The notes beneath the pieces are model-generated. The model was not told the DNA's origin. It worked only from the letters and a program-made list of their open reading frames with translations, and did not search any database. Positions 39,579 to 47,019 of a stretch of DNA of 64,000 nt are shown here, piece by piece. Each line of letters opens with the position of its first letter. Position 1 is the first letter of the stretch. Source of the DNA: Limnohabitans sp. JirII-31. GTDB lineage: Bacteria; Pseudomonadota; Gammaproteobacteria; Burkholderiales; Burkholderiaceae_C. Where the stretch lies: the NCBI RefSeq assembly GCF_002778315.1, contig NZ_NESA01000005.1, positions 62,001-126,000 of the forward strand, given 5' to 3'. The position numbers and the translations under genes are program-made.

Positions 39579-41678
39579 ATGACCACGCCTGCGTACATTC
39601 CCCAAATCCGCCTCTACCAAGACTGGCTCAGCCAGCACAAAGGCTTACGCTTTGACAGCTACGACGACTTGTGGCGTTGGTCCACCACCGACTTGGATGC
39701 GTTTTGGCAAAGCATCTGGGACTACTTTGATTTGCGCTCGCCCACACCGCACCAAGCCGCCTTGGTGAAAAACGCCATGCCCGGTGCCCAGTGGTTCACC
39801 GGCGCGCGCCTGAACTATGCCCAACAGGTGTTTCGCCACGTGGAGGCAGCCCATGCGGCAGGCTTGATGGCCCTGGTGAGTCGCAACGAAAAAGGTCTGC
39901 ACCAAGAACTGTCATGGCCCGAACTCAAACGCCAGGCGGCCTCGTTGGCGCTGCACCTGAAAGCCCAAGGCCTGCAACCCGGCGACCGTGTGGCCGCCTA
40001 CTTGCCCAACATCCCGCAGGCCATGGTGGCGTTTTTGGCCACGGTGAGTTTGGGGGGCGTGTGGAGCATTTGCGCGCCCGACATGGGGACCCACGCCGTG
40101 CTCGACCGGTTTGCGCAAATCGAACCCAAAATTTTGATCGCCTGCGACGGCGTGCGCTACGGCGGTCGCGAGCACGACCGCATGCAGGTGGTCTCCGACA
40201 TGCGCGCCCAACTGCCCAGCGTGCAACACCTGATCTTGCTGCGCAACCTCAACGCCGATGCCCGCTTGCCTGACAGCACAGACTACGACAGCACCATCAC
40301 CCGCGACGACGCGGCTACGGCGCAGTTCCAGCCGTTGTCACTGCCCTTTGACCACCCGCTGTGGATTGTCTATTCGAGCGGCACCACGGGCTTGCCCAAG
40401 CCCATCGTGCATGGCCACGGTGGCAGCACCATCGTCGCCTTGGCCTTGAAGGTCTTGCACAACGACGTGGGCTGCAGCTACCACCCCAACAGCTGGGGCG
40501 AGCGCTACCACTGGTACAGCTCGACGGGCTGGGTGATGTGGAACGCCCAAATGAGTGGCCTGCTCAACGGCACCACCTGCGTCATCTATGACGGCAACCC
40601 TGGTGGCACCGACAAAGACCAACCCGACTGGGGCACGCTGTGGCGCTTTGCGGCAGACACCGGTGCCACTTTTTTTGGTGCCGGTGCGGCCTTCTTTGCC
40701 AACTGTCTCAAGTCGGGGCTTGATCTGTCGCAGTGGCCGGCCTTGGCGCGTGTGCGCGCTTTGGGCACCACCGGTTCGCCCTTGAGCGAAGACGCGCAAC
40801 GCTGGGGCACCGAACAGTTCCGCACCCTGCGTGCCATGGCGGCCCGCTCAGGCATGGCGGGCGCGCAAGCCGCAGACCAAGACATTTGGTGGTGCAACAT
40901 CTCGGGCGGCACCGACTTTGCGGGTGCCTTCATCGGTGGCAACCGTGAGTTGCCACTCATCCCCGGCCAAATGCAATGCCGCTTGCTCGGGTGTGCGGTG
41001 GAGTCTTGGAACGAACAAGGCCAGCCGGTGGTCGATGCGGTGGGCGAATTGGTGTGTACCCAACCCATGCCGTCCATGCCGCTGTATTTTTGGAACGACG
41101 CGGGCAACGCGCGTTACCTCGCCAGCTACTTTGACATGTACCCTGCCGGGCATGGCCGTCAGCCCGGTGGCGGCGACGCCTCGCCTGAGATGGGCGCGGT
41201 GTGGCGGCATGGCGATTGGCTCAAAGTCACACCCAGCGGCGCATGTGTGATTTATGGCCGCAGCGACGCCACCATCAACCGCCATGGCCTGCGCATGGGC
41301 ACCAGCGAGTTGTACAGCGCAGTAGAAGCCTTGCCCGAAGTGATGGACAGCATGGTGGTGGACCTGGAGTATCTGGGGCGTGAGAGCTACATGCCTTTGT
41401 TTGTGGTGCTGCGCGATGGCCTGGTGTTGGACGAGGCCATGAAGTCCAAACTCAACGAGGCGATCCGAACCGCACTCAGTCCGCGCTTTGTGCCGAATGA
41501 CATTTTTCAGGTCGTGCAAATTCCGCGCACCCTCACGGGCAAGAAGCAAGAGCTGCCCATCAAAAAACTCATGCTGGGTCAGCCGCTGGAAAAAGTGGTC
41601 AACCAAGACGCCATGGCCAACCCGGGTTGCCTGCCTTGGTATGTGAGCTTGGCGAAGCGCCACTTGGAGTCCGCATGA
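39579..41678 (+). CDS. Acetoacetyl-CoA synthetase (acetoacetate-CoA ligase)
   Basis: A 699-residue ANL-superfamily adenylating enzyme that activates acetoacetate with ATP and CoA. The P-loop-like motif YSSGTTGLPKPIVHGHGG and the motifs GTTGSPLSEDA, WRHGDWLKVT, GRSDATINRHGLRMG and the C-terminal TGKKQELPIKKLM (acetylation-site Lys) are all visible. The length and start (a WQ-rich DLWRWSTTDLDAFW segment) are as in AacS rather than acetyl-CoA synthetase (about 650). This supports growth on acetoacetate or PHB turnover. A DUF3237 gene overlaps its stop codon. Confidence 0.93.
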   Translation: MTTPAYIPQIRLYQDWLSQHKGLRFDSYDDLWRWSTTDLDAFWQSIWDYFDLRSPTPHQAALVKNAMPGAQWFTGARLNYAQQVFRHVEAAHAAGLMALVSRNEKGLHQELSWPELKRQAASLALHLKAQGLQPGDRVAAYLPNIPQAMVAFLATVSLGGVWSICAPDMGTHAVLDRFAQIEPKILIACDGVRYGGREHDRMQVVSDMRAQLPSVQHLILLRNLNADARLPDSTDYDSTITRDDAATAQFQPLSLPFDHPLWIVYSSGTTGLPKPIVHGHGGSTIVALALKVLHNDVGCSYHPNSWGERYHWYSSTGWVMWNAQMSGLLNGTTCVIYDGNPGGTDKDQPDWGTLWRFAADTGATFFGAGAAFFANCLKSGLDLSQWPALARVRALGTTGSPLSEDAQRWGTEQFRTLRAMAARSGMAGAQAADQDIWWCNISGGTDFAGAFIGGNRELPLIPGQMQCRLLGCAVESWNEQGQPVVDAVGELVCTQPMPSMPLYFWNDAGNARYLASYFDMYPAGHGRQPGGGDASPEMGAVWRHGDWLKVTPSGACVIYGRSDATINRHGLRMGTSELYSAVEALPEVMDSMVVDLEYLGRESYMPLFVVLRDGLVLDEAMKSKLNEAIRTALSPRFVPNDIFQVVQIPRTLTGKKQELPIKKLMLGQPLEKVVNQDAMANPGCLPWYVSLAKRHLESA

Positions 41679-42142
41679 GCTTGCCCGCACCTGCCTTAGA
41701 ACATGTGTGCGACTTGGCCGTCACCATCGACACCCCGGTGGAAGTGGGCACCACCGCCATGGGCCTGCGCCGCATGATTCCCATCACCGGTGGCACGGTC
41801 ACGGGGCCGCTGATGCGTGGGCGCATCGTGGCGGGTGGGGCTGACTTTCAGTTGATCGTGGGCGATGGCACGCAGGCGCACTTGGATGCGCGCTATGTGT
41901 TGGAACTCAATGACGGCACGCGGGTGTTTGTGCAGAACAAGGCACTGCGTGTGGCCAGTGCCGAGGACTCCGCGAAGATTCGGCGCGGTGAGCCGGTGGA
42001 CCCGACGCGGGTGTACTTTCGCTGTCAACCCATTTTTGAGGCGAGTACGCCGCAGTGGTCTTGGTTGGCTGAGCACCAGTTCATTGGTGTGGGGTTACGT
42101 TTGCCGGATGCGGTGCATTTGAGTTTTTACAAAGTCTGTTGA
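41675..42142 (+). CDS. DUF3237 domain protein
   Basis: A 155-residue protein of the DUF3237 family (small beta-barrel fold), function unknown. The conserved core is TTAMGLRRMIPITGGTVTGPLMRGRIVAGGADFQLI followed by DARYVLELNDGTRVFVQNKALR and FEASTPQWSWLAEHQFIGVG. The start at 41675 overlaps the stop of acetoacetyl-CoA synthetase (ATGA), which argues for translational coupling and a shared pathway, so a role in acid or CoA-ester metabolism is inferred. Confidence 0.82.
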   Translation: MSLPAPALEHVCDLAVTIDTPVEVGTTAMGLRRMIPITGGTVTGPLMRGRIVAGGADFQLIVGDGTQAHLDARYVLELNDGTRVFVQNKALRVASAEDSAKIRRGEPVDPTRVYFRCQPIFEASTPQWSWLAEHQFIGVGLRLPDAVHLSFYKVC

Positions 42143-42203
42143 GGTTCAGGCGCTTACTTTGTTTGCCTGCTTGCCTTGCTTAGTTCATTCGCTTCGCCAA
42201 GAC

Positions 42204-42284
42204 GATCAGCCAGCACCCGCTGCTGCTCCGCGCTGCGCGCTTTATGTCGCCGCATCGGGCACTGACTGCTCGCCTTGGCTACGG
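42204..42284. repeat. Direct repeat, copy 1 (81 bases)
   Basis: This copy and the one at 42319-42399 agree at 75 of 81 positions by eye (about 93 percent). Copies start 115 bases apart. It begins GATCAGCCAGCACCCGCTGC and ends GCCTTGGCTACGG. It lies in the 317-base convergent gap between the DUF3237 gene and the TRAP permease gene, in which no gene was found. Confidence 0.75.
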
Positions 42285-42318
42285 TTGGGTTGGGGTGGCT
42301 TGGTCACAGCAGCTGGGT

Positions 42319-42399
42319 GATCAGCCAGCACCCGCTGCGGCTGTGCGCTACGCGCTTGATGTCGCCGCATCGGGCGCTGACTGCTCGCCTTGGCTACGG
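42319..42399. repeat. Direct repeat, copy 2 (81 bases)
   Basis: Second copy of the repeat starting GATCAGCCAGCACCCGCTGC. Differences from copy 1 fall mostly at bases 21-58 and include substitutions only, no gaps. Open frames across the repeats in both strands look like chance. The sequence is GC-rich and contains partial dyads; it may be a dispersed intergenic element. Confidence 0.75.
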
Positions 42400-42459
42400 G
42401 CGAGAGTGAGGGTGAGGGCGACTTGGCGTTGCGTGGGTTCGCGCTGAGACCGGGTGGGG

Positions 42460-43770
42460 TCACAAGCGGTTGGGCAACCACAGCGCGATGATGGGAAACG
42501 CGATCAAGATGATCAAGCGCAAGATGTCGGTCACGACAAACGGAATCACGCCTTTGAAGATGGTCATGAAGCTGACGTCTTTGACCACGCTCTTGATCAC
42601 AAACACGTTCATGCCCACGGGCGGGTGAATGAGCCCCAGCTCCACGGTCATGACGATGATGATGCCAAACCAGATCGGATCAAACCCAAGCTGCAAGATG
42701 ACGGGATAGATGATGGGCACGGTCAAGATGATCATGGCCATGGCGTCCATCAAGCAGCCCAGCACCAGGTACATCACCATGATCATGGCCAGCACCCCGT
42801 AGCGGCCAATGCCTAAGCCGGTCAAGAACTCGGTCAGCTTTTGCGGGGTTTGGGTGATGGTAAGAAAGTAGCCAAACAGCAGCGCACCAATCAACACCGT
42901 GAACACCGCCGCCGAGGTGCGGGTGGCGGACAACAAGGCTTCACGAATGCCCGCACGGTCCAGCTTGCCGCGCAACACGCCCAGCAAAAAGGCACCACTG
43001 GCGCCCACGCCACCGGCTTCGGTGGGGGTGAAAAAGCCGCCGTACAAACCGCCAATGACAAACAAGAACAAGGTCAGTGGAGCCCACACTTCTTTGAGGC
43101 CGTTCATGCGCTCACCGAAGGACTTGCGCTCGCCAGCAGGCAGCCAATCGGGGCGAAATTGCACGATCAAGAAAATGGTGATCACGTACATGCTCATGGC
43201 CAACAAACCCGGCACGATGCCCGCCATGAAGAGTTTGCCAATGTCTTGCTGCGTCAGAATCGCGTACACCGCGAGCACGGTGGAGGGTGGCAGCATGGCA
43301 CCCAAGGTGCCGCCCGCGGCAATCACGCCGGTGGCAAACGATTGGGGGTAGCCAAAGCGGCGCATCTCCGGGTAGGCCACGGCAGAAAAGGTGGCGGCGG
43401 TGGCGACCGATGAACCACAAATGGCGGCAAAGCCGCCGCAGGCCAGCACGGTGGCCACACCCAAGCCGCCGCGCAAATGACCAATGAAGGCATTGGCGGC
43501 GCGAAACAATTCACGGCTCACGCCCGACACCGACACAAACGCACCCATCAGCATGAACATAGGAATCACGCCAAAGGTGTAGTCGGTCACGGTGCGCATC
43601 GAGGTCTGGCCCACCAGCTTCAAGGCCGGGCCCGTGCCCGCGATGTAGCTGTAGCCCACCACGCCCACCAGCCCCATGGCCATGCCCACGGGCACGCGCA
43701 ACAGCATCAAGACAAACAAGACCACAAAGCCGATTACGGCCACAGCATCGGTACTCAGTTCCATGGTCAC
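42460..43770 (-). CDS. dctM: TRAP transporter large permease DctM
   Basis: A 436-residue inner-membrane protein with 12 or so helices, the large permease of a TRAP transporter, which uses the sodium gradient to import organic acids and similar solutes. Typical motifs are visible: ACGGFAAICGSSVATAATFSAVAYPEM, LGAMLPPSTVLAVYAILT, and PPVGMNVFVI in the C-terminal half. The ATGA overlap with dctQ and the minus-strand order dctP-dctQ-dctM indicate one operon. It ends in the repeat-bearing gap. Confidence 0.94.
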   Translation of the reverse strand: MTMELSTDAVAVIGFVVLFVLMLLRVPVGMAMGLVGVVGYSYIAGTGPALKLVGQTSMRTVTDYTFGVIPMFMLMGAFVSVSGVSRELFRAANAFIGHLRGGLGVATVLACGGFAAICGSSVATAATFSAVAYPEMRRFGYPQSFATGVIAAGGTLGAMLPPSTVLAVYAILTQQDIGKLFMAGIVPGLLAMSMYVITIFLIVQFRPDWLPAGERKSFGERMNGLKEVWAPLTLFLFVIGGLYGGFFTPTEAGGVGASGAFLLGVLRGKLDRAGIREALLSATRTSAAVFTVLIGALLFGYFLTITQTPQKLTEFLTGLGIGRYGVLAMIMVMYLVLGCLMDAMAMIILTVPIIYPVILQLGFDPIWFGIIIVMTVELGLIHPPVGMNVFVIKSVVKDVSFMTIFKGVIPFVVTDILRLIILIAFPIIALWLPNRL

Positions 43771-44297
43771 TCGTTAGTTTTTGTTTCGGGGTGATCTTCC
43801 AGCGCTTCGGGCTGCATGATCAGCCGCCAGGTGCGGATGCCAATCAGCAGCACGGCGCACACATCGCCCATCCAGGCCACGGCAAAGAACGGCCAGGTGG
43901 GTAGGTTCAGGTCGTAGGTGAGCACGTTGTCGCGCATCGTCACCGCCACCTTGTCAAACAGCATGATGGTTTGCACCGTCACCACAAACAGCAACACCAA
44001 GGTGGCAAACACATCGATGAAGCGGCGCATGCGCGGGCTCGCACCGGTCCACAGCAAGTCCACCGTGATGTGGCTGCCACGGTAACTGGTGGCGGCAATG
44101 CCCCAAAAGATCAAGATGCCCAGCAGCATGCGACCGAAGTCGTAGCTGTCGGGAATCGAGGTGTCAAAGAACTTGCGCAGCACCACCGCAAGGAAGATGT
44201 TGGCCGCCACAATGCCCACAAACAAGGCCGCCATCCACTCGATGGCATCGATGATGCGATCGAATGGACTCTTGGCTTTCTCGGTCAGACCCGTCAT
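43767..44297 (-). CDS. dctQ: TRAP transporter small permease DctQ
   Basis: A 176-residue four-helix membrane protein, the small permease partner of DctM. The FWGIAATSYRGSHITVDLLW segment is the common DctQ helix 2-3 motif. It is separated by seven bases from dctP and overlaps dctM by four. It binds DctM to form the membrane part that docks the periplasmic receptor. Confidence 0.92.
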   Translation of the reverse strand: MTGLTEKAKSPFDRIIDAIEWMAALFVGIVAANIFLAVVLRKFFDTSIPDSYDFGRMLLGILIFWGIAATSYRGSHITVDLLWTGASPRMRRFIDVFATLVLLFVVTVQTIMLFDKVAVTMRDNVLTYDLNLPTWPFFAVAWMGDVCAVLLIGIRTWRLIMQPEALEDHPETKTNE

Positions 44298-44304
44298 GCC
44301 GCGA

Positions 44305-45330
44305 TCACAGGCCCGACTTGTACTTGGCCAGCGATTGCTTGAAGGCCGACATCACCGCTGCAGGGTCTTGGCCGGTTTTCTTCACGTCGTTGGCCCACTG
44401 CACTTCCACCGGAGCCACGGCTTGTTTCCACGCCGCAAGTTGCTCGGGCGTGAGCTTGTACACCTCGCGGCTGGGGTCGGCAGCCAGTTTGACGCGACCC
44501 GAAATTTCAAAGTCGGCCCAGGCACTGCCCACTTTTTCGGCCCACTCGCTGGTGCAGTGACTGTCCACGGCTTTCTTTTGGTTGGCCGACAAGGCGTTGT
44601 ATTTGTCGTTGTTCATCACCCACACGAAAGGCGTGGCGTAGAGGGGCACGTCCATGTGGTACTTCACCACTTTGTCGATCCCAAACAACATCACCGAACC
44701 CCAAGGGAAGGTGATGGCCTCGGCCACACCGCGCTCGAGCATGTCGCGTGACTCGGGGGCCGAGGCTTGCACGTTGGTGCCGCCCAAGAGCGTGATCATC
44801 TGGCCCACGGTCGAGGTGGCGGGACGCACTTTCATGCCTTTGATGTCGGTAGGCAGCACGATTTTTTTGCGCGAGTGAAACGCGCCGGGGTCATGCGCGA
44901 AGGCAAAGCAAAAGTGCACGTCCTTCATTTCTTTGGCCGCGTAAGCGCGGTACCACGCGTCAATCGCGGCAGAGCCTGCTTTGGCGTTGCTGATCATGAA
45001 GGGCAGTGAGGCGGCGGCAAAGATCGGGAAGCGCCCCGGTTGGTAGCCAGGGTTCACGTACGAAAAATCGGCAATGCCGTCGCGCGCCATGTCGTAGTGG
45101 TCAAACGCTTTGCCCAGTTGTTCGGACGGAAACATGGTGGCGGTGAGTGTGCCGCCTGAGGCCGCTTTCAAGCTCTCGCCCCACGCCACCAAGGCCGGGT
45201 TCAGTGCGTGCTGCGCGGGCACCCAGCTGGCGAACTTCAAGGCCACCGGTTTGTCTTGGGCCTGGGCGGCGCCCAAACTGAAGGCCAATGCGGCGGTGGT
45301 GAGCAGGGTGCGGGAGAGTGGGATGGGCAT
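44305..45330 (-). CDS. dctP: TRAP transporter substrate-binding protein DctP
   Basis: A 341-residue periplasmic solute receptor. It has a signal peptide (about 1-24, ending GAAQA), the family core KVRPATSTVGQMITLLGGTNVQ with the Arg that normally holds a substrate carboxylate, and the downstream GVAEAITFPWGS. The length and plan match the DctP/TAXI-like receptors for carboxylates. I start at the ATG 45330; an upstream TTG at 45345 is less likely. The solute is probably an organic acid. The neighbouring iorAB genes hint at aryl-pyruvate or related acids. Confidence 0.92.
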   Translation of the reverse strand: MPIPLSRTLLTTAALAFSLGAAQAQDKPVALKFASWVPAQHALNPALVAWGESLKAASGGTLTATMFPSEQLGKAFDHYDMARDGIADFSYVNPGYQPGRFPIFAAASLPFMISNAKAGSAAIDAWYRAYAAKEMKDVHFCFAFAHDPGAFHSRKKIVLPTDIKGMKVRPATSTVGQMITLLGGTNVQASAPESRDMLERGVAEAITFPWGSVMLFGIDKVVKYHMDVPLYATPFVWVMNNDKYNALSANQKKAVDSHCTSEWAEKVGSAWADFEISGRVKLAADPSREVYKLTPEQLAAWKQAVAPVEVQWANDVKKTGQDPAAVMSAFKQSLAKYKSGL

Positions 45331-45402
45331 GGGTGTGTCTCGCAAAGAAAGGGCTTATTTGTAATCGCTGAACTTGGGACTGACTACGGGTGTTTCCCCC
45401 TG

Positions 45403-47010
45403 TCAACCTTTGTCTGCGTGCTGCGTGCGCACCCGTGGCATCCAGCGGATGGGTTGCGCGCGCAGCTCGCGCGCCGGTGCGCCGTGTGCACGCAAGGCCA
45501 CGTCCAAGGCCTGACCAGCTTCGTCGCGCAAGGCGGCTTCGCGCGCTTGGTCAATCGCCTGCGCGCGGGCTTGTGGCGTGTCAAACACGGCACCCTGTGC
45601 CAGGTGACGCACGATGTGCAACAGGTTGTCGCGCCCGCGTGTGTGGGTGCTGCCATAGCCTTTGATCAGGCGGCCGCACTTCGCCAGCGCCAGCCCCAAG
45701 TCTGGGTGCGCGCGTGCGCCTGCCTCGACGGCTGCCAACCAGTCGGTGATCAGCGCTTGTTCTTGCGCGTAGCGGTGGCCCAAGCGACGCAAGCCGCGCA
45801 TGCTGCTCAAGAGCCGCAGCATCAGCAAGCCACCCACCGTGTGCGTGCCCACCTTGATCGGCAAGCCCAACGGCGCTTTGCCGCTTGCCACACGGCGTTG
45901 CTCCCAAGCTATCAAACGTTCGGCCAGGGGGCTGGGCAAGAGCCCGGCAAACTCCGGCACGCCGGGTTTGAAGTGGTCGTACAGCTTGACCACATCGTCG
46001 GGCTTGGCCTTGACCTCGTCGCGCACGCGTTGCAGACGCGAGGCCCGGCTTTTCAAGTCGGCCACGCGCACGATGTCGTCAAACGCCATCCACAGTGCCA
46101 ACCAACGCGCCACCTCTTCGGTGGCGCGGCTTTGCCCCGGCGCGCCCGACTGCTCGGCGGCCCACACGGCTTGCAAACGTTGCACATACAGCGCCGCGTA
46201 GTTGGCGCCTTGGTAGTCGATCAAGCGGGCGTGGCCCAAGCGCAGCATGGGGTGCACGGCGGCTGGAAACAAAGCCGCCACGCCCTCTGGCAGCGCGGGC
46301 GCATCCGCTGCGTCGGCTGTGACGTTGGCTGTCGGCGCGAGCACGGCATCGACATAACGCGACTGGCTGCGTTGCTCTTGCACCGCGTCCAGTCCCAAGG
46401 CAAAGCCGCGCAAGCTGGCTTGCTGGCTGGCGTTGCCCGTGGCGTGGCCGTCCAAAATGGCCGCCTCGTAATCGGCGCGTTGCATGGGCAGCACACCGCT
46501 GGCGGCAATGCAGCCGAGCATGGTGGCGCTCACCACGGTGCCGGCTTGGCGGGTCAGTGCCGCCATGTCGAGCACATGGCTGGTTTGGCTGTGCTGTTGC
46601 AACAGGTGCACCAGCGCGGCGTCGTCCAAACGGCCATCGCCGATTTGCATTTTTTCTTGCGTGGTCAAGGCGCGGTTGCTGGCGCTGACCACGCAGGTGC
46701 GGTCTGCCGAGCACAGCCCGAGCGCGGTTTGCCTGGCGGTTTCCAGCAACTCCGACGACACCAGCAAGTCCAAACGTCCCGGCAAAGGGTTCAAGCCAAA
46801 CACCGGGCGTTGTCCGCCCAAGGCGCTGATGTGGGTGGGAAACACCTCCAGGTAATACGTGGTGGCGCCGGTGCGCTGGGCCACGCCGGGTACCGAGGTG
46901 GCTTGGGCCGGGTAGCCCGCGTGACGCGCCGCGTCCACCAGCCAGTCGGCCAGCACACCGCCGCCTTCGCCGCCGAGGGCGCACAACAAAATAGAAATCG
47001 CTTGGGTCAT
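45403..47010 (-). CDS. iorB: Indolepyruvate oxidoreductase beta-subunit family protein with C-terminal DUF6537
   Basis: A 535-residue protein. The first 190 or so residues match the gamma/beta subunit of indolepyruvate:ferredoxin oxidoreductase (LLCALGGEGGGVLADWLVDAARHAG and SVPGVAQRTGATTYYLEV). The remaining part is a helical domain known in proteobacteria as DUF6537, of unknown role. Together with the upstream large subunit it would oxidatively decarboxylate aryl-pyruvates such as indolepyruvate to aryl-acetyl-CoA with ferredoxin as acceptor. The genes are ten bases apart and cotranscribed. Confidence 0.88.
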   Translation of the reverse strand: MTQAISILLCALGGEGGGVLADWLVDAARHAGYPAQATSVPGVAQRTGATTYYLEVFPTHISALGGQRPVFGLNPLPGRLDLLVSSELLETARQTALGLCSADRTCVVSASNRALTTQEKMQIGDGRLDDAALVHLLQQHSQTSHVLDMAALTRQAGTVVSATMLGCIAASGVLPMQRADYEAAILDGHATGNASQQASLRGFALGLDAVQEQRSQSRYVDAVLAPTANVTADAADAPALPEGVAALFPAAVHPMLRLGHARLIDYQGANYAALYVQRLQAVWAAEQSGAPGQSRATEEVARWLALWMAFDDIVRVADLKSRASRLQRVRDEVKAKPDDVVKLYDHFKPGVPEFAGLLPSPLAERLIAWEQRRVASGKAPLGLPIKVGTHTVGGLLMLRLLSSMRGLRRLGHRYAQEQALITDWLAAVEAGARAHPDLGLALAKCGRLIKGYGSTHTRGRDNLLHIVRHLAQGAVFDTPQARAQAIDQAREAALRDEAGQALDVALRAHGAPARELRAQPIRWMPRVRTQHADKG

Positions 47011-47019
47011 GTCAATGCC

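Noticed and set aside
42242-42481. Small open frames across the 81-base repeats
   Set aside because: Proline/alanine/arginine-rich translations with no similarity to proteins, no ribosome site, and the frame differs between strands.
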